A stretch of DNA of 64,000 nucleotides from Oopsacas minuta. Taxonomy: Eukaryota > Porifera > Hexactinellida > Lyssacinosida > Leucopsacidae. Below are positions 1 through 10,300 of this stretch, one piece after another. The DNA lies in NCBI GenBank assembly GCA_024704765.1, contig JAKMXF010000033.1:434001-498000 (forward strand), read 5' to 3'. A program made the position numbers and the translations under genes. Position 1 is the stretch's first letter. The number at the start of each line of letters is the position of its first letter. A model generated the notes under the pieces. It was not told the origin of the DNA, did not search any database, and was given only the letters and a program-made list of their open reading frames with translations.

Positions 1-191
1 CATATTAATATACACAGAGGTAATTGAATTACTGTGGCTAGAGTGTGGCTGTCAGATTCTAATAACCAAATAATAAACTAATACATTTAGTAAAGGTATA
101 ATATTTATCATATAACAATATATTACATGAATTACTCTTATATGATCTGGAATATTCACAATATATTAATCTAATTATCAAATTAATTGAA

Positions 192-2543
192 TTAAAATTC
201 CAAAGGTTGAACATCATTTCTCTCCGTGTCAGATTCTCCCAAACAACTAGAGTTATCCTCCGCATCCTCCGCGGCCTCTAATAAACTCTTATAAGCAATT
301 ACCTCTTTCGATTTTTTCTTTCTAAGCCAGGCCCTGAAAATGAAGAACACAGCTAGAAATAAACAGAGTACAGCTAGTAGCAATACAATTATCCCGGCTA
401 TTAGTGATGTAGTCTGGTGCGAATTAAAGAAACTAAACACATAGCCAATTCTTCCGTCCCAGTTAGAGCAGAACTTTTTAGTTTCTTTCAAAATACTGTC
501 TGCGCCGGTACAATTATCTCCGGCAATTATCCGTAGACCCAACGGGTTCACACTGTACGTATGTTCCCCTGGAGAACAATGCTGAGCTAAGTCATAACCA
601 GGTATAGGGAAACAAGTCGTATTAGGACCGGGCTTCCGTTCATACCCGAAATCACACTCAAAATCAAATTCTTCTCTACACACACATCTATTAATACCAT
701 GCTCAGTCAGTTTAGCTTCATTTGTACCGATATAACAGAAACTATCGCTTTTTACTCTCTGAAATGTTTCGTTATAACCGAACAGACAGCCGGTAGCTGC
801 GTGTGGCGTGAAATCCTCAAAGTCAGACTTCCCACAAACTCTATCAAACGCGTCCAGAAAATCTACAATCAAGAATGACCAGTTATCCGAGTCTCCATTG
901 ACTCCCCAGAAGAACGCCTTCAAGCTAGAAGCTCCGGGCTCCATGTTAAGTCCACAGTACTTAAATCCCTCCAGTTTACTCTCTTCTAAGTTAACCTCTA
1001 TCCAACAGTTCTTCTGAGAATGTGTGAACTGTAAACTCGTGATTGAGAAACAGTTCTCGTCTAGTGTACTAGACTTTACGCCTACCAACAAGTTGCCATA
1101 GTTACCAATAACAAATTGTCCTCCAGTACTGAGTATCTTCTCCCATTTGTACCCCCCATCAGCTGACATGTACGGTTTTAACGTACTTGTGTCTGTGATA
1201 TCCAAATACTCACCTACTACTCCATAACCTAGTAACAGTCCCTTAGCATTGGAATGCGACTGTATTCCTTGTATATGTTTATTCAACACATCACTCACGT
1301 ATAAATTAAGATAGCAAGGCTCGTTATTAGGACAATCGTGATATTGAATCCGTTCCCATTCTGCACCTGCATTGTATGTGATTAGAGTTTGTACTTTTCT
1401 AGGTGAGACAGGAATAGAAGCTATATACACACCTCGCATTGACTGTACTTGATAGAAAGATTGAGAGAGGTGATTATTAAGAGAGAGGGAATAGCTCGTG
1501 AATTTACTGTCTGAGATGAATAACTGCCCACTGACTGATGAGGAGTTCCCTAAATGTAACATGACATAGCTATCTGTTACAGCTATGATGTCATAATATT
1601 GTTCAGGTGTTACTTCCGGTATATGTGCAAAGTTGAAGTTATCTCCAAAATCGGTTGACACCCATATGGCCCTCGTTTTATTCGTCATATCATCCTCATT
1701 CTGTTTTGAAATAAACAGTATATTAGTTTCGAAATAGAATTTTAGAATATGAGCTTGTATTAGTCTGTGTGTTTCAAACAGATCGTCTGTCCGGTAGAAC
1801 TCGTAGTATGTAGTAGCAGACTTCATGGTGTAATAAACGGTATCATCACGACCCCATTGGAACCTAACGATGTTACTTGGACCCTCGGACCATTCAGTGC
1901 CCGAGTCTTTGGAATAGAAAATTTGGTTTCCAAAGGGCAACATCAAATAACTCGGATTAGTAGGATGGAATAGAATAGTTTTCATAGTCTCATCACTTAA
2001 TAATGTTCTCATGTCAATAGAAATCGCAGAAGTAAATTCCTTTACAGTCCATGTGTTACCATGTAGGACGTATAACGTCCTCAAATCATAAGCAATCAGT
2101 ACAGCATTAGATTTATCTAGTGGATTAACAACTAGTGTGAATATTGAATTATCTATATGTTCATCTTGTTTATGTACTAGCACTGAATGAGAATTTGTCG
2201 CGTCGATAATCCAGACAGATGTATGAGCATTTTGAGTAACACTTGTAGCAGATTGATCACTCGCTATCATTATTAAATTGTCCCCCTCTAGCCATTGCAT
2301 TCTGATATGATCTTTACTCTCATCTAACGCATTTATGTCAAGTTCTATAGCTGGAGAGTTCTGGGATTGTTCACATGGATGGTCACGTTTATGACGATTG
2401 AGTGGGAAATCTCTTGATTCTTGTAAATTAGACAAAACAGTATCTTTTAGCTGTAAAGGGATTGTGTTTTTAGTACAGTTAGTATTTCGTAATAGGAATA
2501 TGAAAAAGAATAGAAACAGGACCCATTTTACGATACTGTTCAT
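192..2543 (-). CDS. Sortilin-like VPS10-domain sorting receptor
   Basis: A single uninterrupted reading frame of 783 residues, starting at the ATG at 2543. The frame stays open to 2585 but has no earlier ATG. The N-terminus has a strong hydrophobic signal segment (WVLFLFFFIFLL). A furin-type site RHKR lies near residue 50, where sortilin loses its propeptide. The middle is a VPS10 beta-propeller with Asp-box-like motifs (SKDSGTEW, STDFGDNF, SADGGYKW), followed by the cysteine-rich 10CC module (CVCREEFDFECDFGYE). One transmembrane helix lies near residue 720. The roughly 50-residue cytoplasmic tail carries YKSL, a YxxPhi endocytic signal, and an acidic stretch. This is the full sortilin layout, so I infer trafficking of luminal cargo between Golgi, endosome and surface. 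It could match any of the sortilin/SorL/SorCS group; the short ectodomain without LDLR or PKD modules favours sortilin. The lack of introns is unusual for the family. Confidence 0.92.
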   Translation of the reverse strand: MNSIVKWVLFLFFFIFLLRNTNCTKNTIPLQLKDTVLSNLQESRDFPLNRHKRDHPCEQSQNSPAIELDINALDESKDHIRMQWLEGDNLIMIASDQSATSVTQNAHTSVWIIDATNSHSVLVHKQDEHIDNSIFTLVVNPLDKSNAVLIAYDLRTLYVLHGNTWTVKEFTSAISIDMRTLLSDETMKTILFHPTNPSYLMLPFGNQIFYSKDSGTEWSEGPSNIVRFQWGRDDTVYYTMKSATTYYEFYRTDDLFETHRLIQAHILKFYFETNILFISKQNEDDMTNKTRAIWVSTDFGDNFNFAHIPEVTPEQYYDIIAVTDSYVMLHLGNSSSVSGQLFISDSKFTSYSLSLNNHLSQSFYQVQSMRGVYIASIPVSPRKVQTLITYNAGAEWERIQYHDCPNNEPCYLNLYVSDVLNKHIQGIQSHSNAKGLLLGYGVVGEYLDITDTSTLKPYMSADGGYKWEKILSTGGQFVIGNYGNLLVGVKSSTLDENCFSITSLQFTHSQKNCWIEVNLEESKLEGFKYCGLNMEPGASSLKAFFWGVNGDSDNWSFLIVDFLDAFDRVCGKSDFEDFTPHAATGCLFGYNETFQRVKSDSFCYIGTNEAKLTEHGINRCVCREEFDFECDFGYERKPGPNTTCFPIPGYDLAQHCSPGEHTYSVNPLGLRIIAGDNCTGADSILKETKKFCSNWDGRIGYVFSFFNSHQTTSLIAGIIVLLLAVLCLFLAVFFIFRAWLRKKKSKEVIAYKSLLEAAEDAEDNSSCLGESDTERNDVQPLEF

Positions 2544-2578
2544 TGCTAGTATTGCTAGAAATAAATCAATTGAATATT

Positions 2579-2637
2579 CAGTCAACTCCAGTTATATCGA
2601 AGTGATTATCGTTGTCCATTGAGCTTCTATATACGGA
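2579..2637. repeat. MITE family B fragment
   Basis: Short element beginning with the shared TIR sequence cagtcaactcc and containing the ttatatcgaag ... gagcttc core found at several other places in the window. It sits just upstream of the sortilin start codon, between sortilin and the GATAD1-like gene. Confidence 0.6.
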
Positions 2638-2703
2638 GGTTTTGTGTAATATAAAATATTGTTAAAATATATCATAATCACATATTAAACATACAGATAA
2701 CTA

Positions 2704-3507
2704 TCACATGAAAGGAGAATCTATCTTATTCTTAGGATATTTATAAGAAGCAGAGAGAGGAGAGCTACACTCAAATCTCAAGCATGCTACTCTCCTCGGT
2801 GCGTAGTCATGAGGACCCATACAATATTTGCTAGGTAAAAATGAGGGTTTAATAAGGGACTTCACGTGTACAGGCTCAAGAGGGAGCAACCAGGTTAGAA
2901 ATGCAAACTTATTAGCTTCTATATCACTGATAAGACCACGAATCATAGCGTAATAAATACCTTGATTATCTCTGTCTATCAGTGACACTATATCTCCTGG
3001 TTCAAACCTTATCCCATCATGAAATACTCTGTCACATAAAGAGGTTGATGGCTGCATGTACACACGGGAAGGCTTGCCTTTACGTGGTTTACGAAATGGA
3101 TTGGAACTTGTAGGCTCAGGCGGTGGTGGAGCTGGCGTCTCCTCGGGTATAGGCTGCTGTGTAGCGGTGGAAGATGAGGGAACTATCTTCTCCTTCTTCT
3201 TACCAACAGATGTACTGTTAGTTACACTGCTAGTGGAGCTATTACGCTGTCGTTTAGAGTTGCTCTGTCTTGTATTGTATGTAGCTGGATGTTGTGCTGC
3301 AGTACAGTTAGCACATAATACGAATTGATCTGTTTGGTTAACAAACCCTGTCTCTACCTGTGGGAGCCATACAAGGCTCTCTTTGGTACCACAGAGGGTG
3401 CAGGACACACTGGTAGCAGTAGAGGAGGTGGGGGAGGGACAGGGGAGGGATGAGGTGTCAGAAATACTGCCACGACTACTACGTCTCGCTTTCTGGTCTG
3501 ACGTCAT
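2704..3507 (-). CDS. GATAD1-like zinc-finger chromatin protein
   Basis: Intronless frame of 267 residues starting with ATG at 3507. The N-terminus is Ser-rich, followed by a GATA-type zinc finger with CxxC pairs CTLC and CANC about 28 residues apart. A low-complexity Ser/Pro/basic linker follows. The C-terminal block (FHDGIRFEPGDIVSLID, YYAMIRGLISD, FLTWLLP, GPHDYAPRRVACLRFEC) resembles the conserved BAH-like region of human GATAD1 in order and spacing. GATAD1 is a reader found with histone demethylase/deacetylase complexes in the nucleus; that role here is inferred from homology. It lies head-to-tail 160 bp upstream of the sortilin gene on the same strand. Confidence 0.85.
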   Translation of the reverse strand: MTSDQKARRSSRGSISDTSSLPCPSPTSSTATSVSCTLCGTKESLVWLPQVETGFVNQTDQFVLCANCTAAQHPATYNTRQSNSKRQRNSSTSSVTNSTSVGKKKEKIVPSSSTATQQPIPEETPAPPPPEPTSSNPFRKPRKGKPSRVYMQPSTSLCDRVFHDGIRFEPGDIVSLIDRDNQGIYYAMIRGLISDIEANKFAFLTWLLPLEPVHVKSLIKPSFLPSKYCMGPHDYAPRRVACLRFECSSPLSASYKYPKNKIDSPFM

Positions 3508-4439
3508 TCGTAATTACAAAATACACAACACGAATACAACTAATATAAATCAAATATGACAGTAATATATGAATTCCTTACAACGGGTTAAGCATGCTTA
3601 ATTCTAAATAAATCTTCATTCTCATTTTGTGGTATTTAGGAGATTCAGTCATTTGTAAATTATTTGATTAAATATTCAACTCATGACACTATTAAGATAA
3701 TTAGCATAATTAACGCATAGTAGTAGGAAAACGGTACGATTGGTTAGGTTTCAACTGGACCAACATTTGGTGGTTCCTTATTTGTATATATGAATGACCT
3801 TTGAATTCCGCGTATTACGGCCTTGTTAAGTGATGTCTATTGGCAATCCCACGCCATTTTAATGACCCTAGTCAACTTCAAATTACAGTATAACTCGACA
3901 CAATTAATTACGTGTTATATTAATAATGGCATTTGTTTGTTATAGAAATATAATTATCGTTTATAGCAATAAAGTAAGAAATGTGACAGTCTATCTACCA
4001 GTATATTATCAGCTACTACTTGTTAAGATTAAATGTAAGTATATCAGTTACAAGCATTAGGGAAGATCGATTGAGACAGACAGTCTAGTTGAGCTATTTG
4101 TTAACAGGCTATTTGTTCTTCTGCTTCAGTTCTATGTTATTAAGGCTGGAGCTATAGTGGATAGAAACAGGTATATTAACTTACTTGGGTTATTCATGTT
4201 GAAATCTATTTTAAAGTGAAGGTTTTTCCTGTTTTATACATCAAGAGAATTTTGAAAGAGGTTGGACGAGTTTCAAAGTAAGAAGGCATAGTTAATCGCT
4301 GAATTTGGAAGTGTCCTCATAATTATAAATATTATAGCTTCTCTATTATCAGTTATATTATTAAGAGGGTCCACGTATATTTCGCTATTTTGTTATCCTA
4401 AAATTTATTACTTATTTGGATCATGTGTACAAACTTACA
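3508..4439. other. Intergenic, AT-rich, no gene seen
   Basis: Between the GATAD1-like start and the end of the STAR RNA-binding gene. Stop codons are dense in all frames and I see no family resemblance. It should hold the GATAD1 promoter and the STAR gene 3' UTR. Confidence 0.5.
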
Positions 4440-5958
4440 TTAGTATGGATGGTTAACTTCATGTCCATACTCTATCTTCCTCTCGTAAGGATGGTCTCTG
4501 TAACTACGGCCACTGCGAGAAGGGAAAGACTTCCAATCAGAATTACCTAATACACAAATGTATAAGTAAACAAACAAACAAAAGTACACAATAAGCTGCT
4601 AACCTCTGAAATTTCCTTCCATAGAACTTCTGATATATTAATAAGAGTAAACAGGAAATAAATATTTGAATTATATCAATAAATAAAATAATAAATAAAT
4701 AACTTACATGTGTTGATTAGAGAATAATCTGCTGTCCATTCCCTGGATACAGAATCAATAAAATGGAATTTATAACGAATATTTATTAATTTACCATTTC
4801 AGAATTCCTGCCTGGAGGGGAGACAGACCCGTGATGCATTGGACCCATAGCGGGAGGACCATTCATCCCACCACCTCTCATTCCTCTCCCTCTCGATCCT
4901 CGAGGACCACGACCTCGTCCCCTTCCTCTGACAGGGGACATCATTTCAGGAGGAGGAGGTGCCATCTGTCCAGGGGGAGGAATGAACCCCATCATGAACC
5001 TCTGTTCTTGTCTGACTGCATCAAAGTGTGGATCCTAATAATAAATATATCAACCTATATATGACTATATAACTCATGACGTCATACCTGTGGTATAAGC
5101 ATCTTCTTAACTTCTGCTACAGCAGCTGCCATCCTAGCTTTAGCTAGATTAGGAGGACCTCTAGCCTCTATAAACACATACAATGGCTCTTTTAAGTGTT
5201 CCCACTCTTTGCTACCAGAGTTCCTCAGTTCATCTTCCTGTTATAGAATATTATGAATTGTTATGAGGGGCAGAGTCAATGAGACAAATGCAAAAAGTCT
5301 TGACCTATCACATTCAAAGGTTTAGGCTGATATTCATTGGTTAAAGTGGTTTGTATTCTTTCACAATGCCTATCTGAGACTGTAAATTGATTGGCTTAGG
5401 GGAAATCATGTATGTGGTGGTGACGACAGGGGTGGTCATGACATGGCATACCCTGGACCAGGATTTCAAACCCGGGGCAAACATGGGGAAATGTTTTCTA
5501 TTATAAGCCAGTGTTAGTCCGAAAAAACTCAGCAGCGCAATCAGGCGAATCTAACCTTATCTCTGTTCCTTACAGAACCTTTCCCTAGTATAGTCATCTT
5601 AGTACCAGTATCTCCTTGCATACTCTTTAGTGTTATTCCTTTAGGTCCAAGAAGTTTACCCACAAAATTATACTAAACAAAATCAGCAATAAATATCGTT
5701 AGGAGCTATAATAGAGTATAAACTTACTCCAGGGTTCTCATCAACTGGCACAACTATTTTCTCAGTGAGTACCACCTCTCCAGGAGCTAGGCCTGTTGCC
5801 TTAGCCCTGAGGTTAGAGAGCTCATCATCTAGTAGTCGTATAGCGTTAACAAACGAACTGTCAAGACTGTCCCTCTCTGCAGTCAGTTGATCGTAAACTC
5901 TCTTGTCAAATTCGTCCATTCTGTCTCTGATAGGTCGTGTATCAAATCCAGAGTACAT
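4440..5958 (-). CDS. STAR-family KH RNA-binding protein (Sam68/KHDRBS-like)
   Basis: Seven-exon model, minus strand: 5958-5728, 5672-5556, 5237-5088, 5034-4795, 4742-4708, 4629-4604, 4546-4440. Every junction keeps phase and has GT/AG ends, giving 301 residues. Exon 1 encodes the QUA1/NK region ([13 protein letters not shown]). Exons 1-3 make the maxi-KH domain, with the KH loop GKLLGPKG, then [14 protein letters not shown] and [10 protein letters not shown]. The end of exon 3 and the start of exon 4 form QUA2. Exon 4 is Arg/Gly-rich ([16 protein letters not shown]) and Pro/Met-rich. The last exon ends in a Tyr-rich tail including SYRDHPYER, strikingly like the C-terminus of Sam68. These proteins bind U/A-rich RNA and control splicing in the nucleus. 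The exon 2 donor (AAG/GTTAGA) is weak. The small exons 5-6 are supported by phase only. Confidence 0.88.
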
Positions 5959-6390
5959 AATAATATGCTAGTATAATCAGTACAGCCAACTCCCATTATA
6001 TCGATATACCTGCTTATATTGAAGTAATTATCGCGGTCCCTTGAGCTTCGATATTACCGGGGTTAACTGTAATAAATAATGCAACTGATAACTCGTGAAC
6101 TATAAAAGCAAGTAGTTTGTTGTGCAAATTAGTTAACCAAATATTCAGTGATTGTATTCACCGTTACAAATTGGTCTTAAGAAATTCAACCTCGAGATAT
6201 TAACGGAACCTCTACAAACATATTACAGGAGTATTGATAAATAAATAAATAATACTTCGTAAATAATAATTCTATCTGTAATGAGTTATTATCGGTGGAA
6301 TGTAATTGTTATGTCACTAGTATATTCAAGTTACTAAAATGTATTAAAATCTTCGATTTTCGAATCAAAAACCTAAAAATAAAGAATGTT
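5959..6390. repeat. Intergenic with MITE family B copy (5981-6071)
   Basis: The first part is a family B element from tacagccaactccc to ggttaactgta, with the gcggtcccttgagcttcgata core. The rest is AT-rich and shows nothing else. It separates the start of the STAR gene from the 3' end of acetyl-CoA synthetase. Confidence 0.6.
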
Positions 6391-7313
6391 CTAGAACTTT
6401 ATGGGTTTGATTGAGAACAGCTGTTCGACAACACTAGCATCTGCCATGGTAGTGATGTCTCCTAGCTCGTGGTCATTCCTAGCTATCTTCCTGAGTACCC
6501 TACGCATTATCTTCCCTGAGCGGGTCTTAGGGAGACCTGGAGCGTTATGTATTACGTCAGGAGCAGCGAATCTACCGATTTTCTCACGGACTATAGGGAA
6601 TAGAGTGATAAATACAGAAGAATTTGGTTATGATTCCTAGTGGAACATCTTGTTAAGAAATTTCAGATTTCGTTACCCTATAGTAGCGGTTCTGTAGACC
6701 CCCTCCCATAGACTGCAATACAAATTTTGAGATCCTGTGGACCACCAATGGTTCCATGAACCTCCAGGTTAGGAACCGATGCTTTAATACTATTCGGGGG
6801 TTGGAATGGCCCCAGAGTTAATTATCAAAGTAAGAAATGTCAGATTTCGGAACCATAAGAATTAAAGCATAAACCAAGTGTCAAATAACTACTATTACCT
6901 AATTCCACAAGCTGCTTAGCAAGCTGTAAGGTAAACTCTGTTTCCTATGAAATAGAAAGATAAATAATACAAAATACATTACGCAATATAACAAGGAGGA
7001 AGCAGTTAATCAGCAGACCCCTACAATATGATTACCTTACCGTTTAGATACTAAAAATTACTATTGGGGATATCACATAAAGTATCATATGTAAATTCGT
7101 AACTATTTCAATCGCCCCCTCCTAATTAAAAATGAATGAATTATGTATAAAAACAAATTATAGACAGACACAATAACAATTCATTAGTAATATCTAAATT
7201 AATTATTATCAAAAACCTAATTGTAAGAAGTTCAAATAATTTTGAAACTAGCAAACGACCACACATATTACTGTAGGCTGTATAACTATAATAAATAGTG
7301 AACAATAATAGCA

Positions 7314-7350
<37 letters not shown>

Positions 7351-10300
7351 AAATTTATACAAATGTACACATGACTAATGCACAAGAAAAATTGGACGAA
7401 GCGTACACAAGACTGAATCAGTTTATACTAACTACTTTCCAAGAAATCCAGCGATTTATAGCATCACGTAAAGAGGCACTGTTGATTCAACTCGAAGAGA
7501 TAAAAGAGAAAAACAAACAGAATATCGATCTTAACAATGCAATTTATCAGCTAGAATTCACAAAAGAATCAATGCTCAGTAGTATGAGCAGTAATCTGCT
7601 ATCAACTCAAAAGGAACAACACCGTATTAGTATTACAAGAGACATTAATGAGCTGAAAAGCAAACGGATTGAAGTATTGAACTTAGAGTTACTAGATCTA
7701 AGGTGTCATATGACTAAGCTACAGCAAGAAATAGCAAACATACAGCTGACTGAAGTGCTCCCGCAATACGTTAACAGGACTGCACCGGTCATACGGACGT
7801 GTAAAAGGGGTGTTGGTATGTGTGAAGTAAAAGCCCCGCGCGCTATCACTGTGGACATTAATCGTAACGAGCTATACATAGCTGATAGTGGTAACAGTCG
7901 TATAGAAGTGCTTAACCTAGACGGTAACTATTGCAGAGAGATTGGTAATGCTGATTTAGAGGAGCCATCAGGTGTATTCTATGCAAACAATCACGTGTAT
8001 GTGACCGATGTTAATCTAGATGCTGTATTCAAGCTGAGGAGAGATGGCACATGTGTAGAGAGACTGAAGAACCCAGGGAGTAGAGAAGGACAGCTGGATT
8101 CCCCTACTAGTCTATACGTTATGAATAGTCGCGTATACGTGTGTGACACAAATAACAATCGTATACAGGTACTAAACACCAATTTGAACCCCCTATCTTC
8201 CTTTGGAGAGGGTCACCTCATCCTACCTACTGATATAAAGATAAGATCAGGACAAATATACGTGCTAACCAGGGATGATAACAAAATGCATGGATTTACA
8301 ATGGAAGGCCAGCATCTATGGAGCTTGCCACTAACCGGACAAGAAAGACAAATATCCGTAGCATTCTTCTTCGAACTGGATAGCAACGGTAATTTAATTA
8401 TCCCTGATCCAAGCGGACAATGTCTTAAAGTATTCTCAAATGACTACAGACTTAAACAAGTGTTAGGGCGAGACACACTGTATCGTCCTATTGGTATAGT
8501 CCTAGCTGGTGACGAGCAGATAATAACTTCATGTGACAGTGAAACTAATTGCATACAAGTATATTAATTAACTGTATGATCCGTATTTTATAATTTATTT
8601 GACATAAGGATATAGCCATTAGTCATATACAGTAGACTAGGCTATTTTGATCCGATTAACCGGAGTCTACTATATGTATATGTAAATACGTAAATGGGCT
8701 TAATAACACCCACAACAGTATGACTACCCCTAATTAACAGACGTAGATATTGGTATGATGGAATGGGGAAAGCATATTTAATCTAATTATATAAACTATT
8801 GTCTCCTATAGTGTAATTGTATGATTATTGCTTACATAACATAACGTAAGGTGTATACCTTCAATTATTAATAATATCGTATTAACATTTAACCGTGAGT
8901 ACGTACAAACCAAGTTCTACTTTATATCACATTTAATGCGAGCAATATAACTTACTTGTCTAGTAGTTACAAAACAATAAATGCTCTCTCCTTTAATCTC
9001 ATGTATACCGCTCACCTAAATAGGGGAATAACACTTAAATAGTTACAGTACAGTACTGTTCCAATGCAAATAATTCGTTCGAATTAGTGAATGCATTGAA
9101 ACTGTACTATAGGATTTAGAGGAATAATTTTTGAAAGGTAGTATAACCTTTATGCCTGTCTGTTCTAATTAGTGAGGGTCTACTGTAATACTTACCACTG
9201 CAGCTTCTACGATATCAGAGTGTTGGACTAGTGCAGATTCTAACTCCGCTGTTCCTAGTCTGTGTCCACTAACGTTAAGGATATCATCTGTCCTACCTGT
9301 TAGCCAGTAGTAGCCCTCTTTATCTCTGTAACATCCTAGAGATTGAGTAATATATAATTAAGATTAGTATAGTTGATAACCAGGGGTTTATCCAGGAATT
9401 CTGGACCGGTACTTTTCTTGCAAATTTTTGTATCTATTTCCCAAATATATAGCCATAAATTGCAACTTTGGATGTAAAACTTGGAAATTCAGGGAAAATT
9501 TTCGAAAATCCGGGAAAGTTATCAAAAGGTGTTGGTAAGTACATAATCGATAATTAATAAAGTGAATAATACCATCTCCTGTCAGGTAGTAGCCAGGAAA
9601 CTTCTCAAAGTAAGTAGACTCAAACCTAGAATGATCTCCATACACTGTCCTCATAGTACTAGGCCACGGCTTCTTGATAACCTAACAGACAACTGAGTTA
9701 ATAAAGAGATAGGAACACATAATATCTAACAAACATACTAAATATCCTTGACCTTCTCCTTCTATTTCATTTCCATCTTCATTAAATATAGCTGGTACTA
9801 TCCCAAAGAATGGAAATGTCTATATATAGTCATAAGCAATGTGTGAATAGATTATATCAATAAATATGGTCCTTACAGCTGATCCTGGTTTCTGAGGGGT
9901 ACATCCAGGCAGAGGTGTTATCATGTGTCCTCCCTATAATGCACATGCCATATAATACCACAGTTACCAAATCATCAAAGAAATATTTATAAATATACCG
10001 TTTCTGTTTGCCACCATGTGTCCACTATAGAACATCTCTTATCACCTACTACAGTATAATACCATATCCATGTTTCTGGGTTTATTGGTTCACCGACTGT
10101 TCCTAGTATCTTTAAGCTCTTTCTTGAGTATCTAAAGATATCGGAGAATGAATTTTAAAGATTTATAATTCAGGTCAGCTTACTTCTTAACAAGATCATC
10201 TCCAAACTTCATTAGTAGACGTATAGCAGTAGGAGCTGTGTAGAATTTGCTGACTTTATAAGTATCAACTAGTTGCCATAACCTGCCTGCATCTGGGTAG

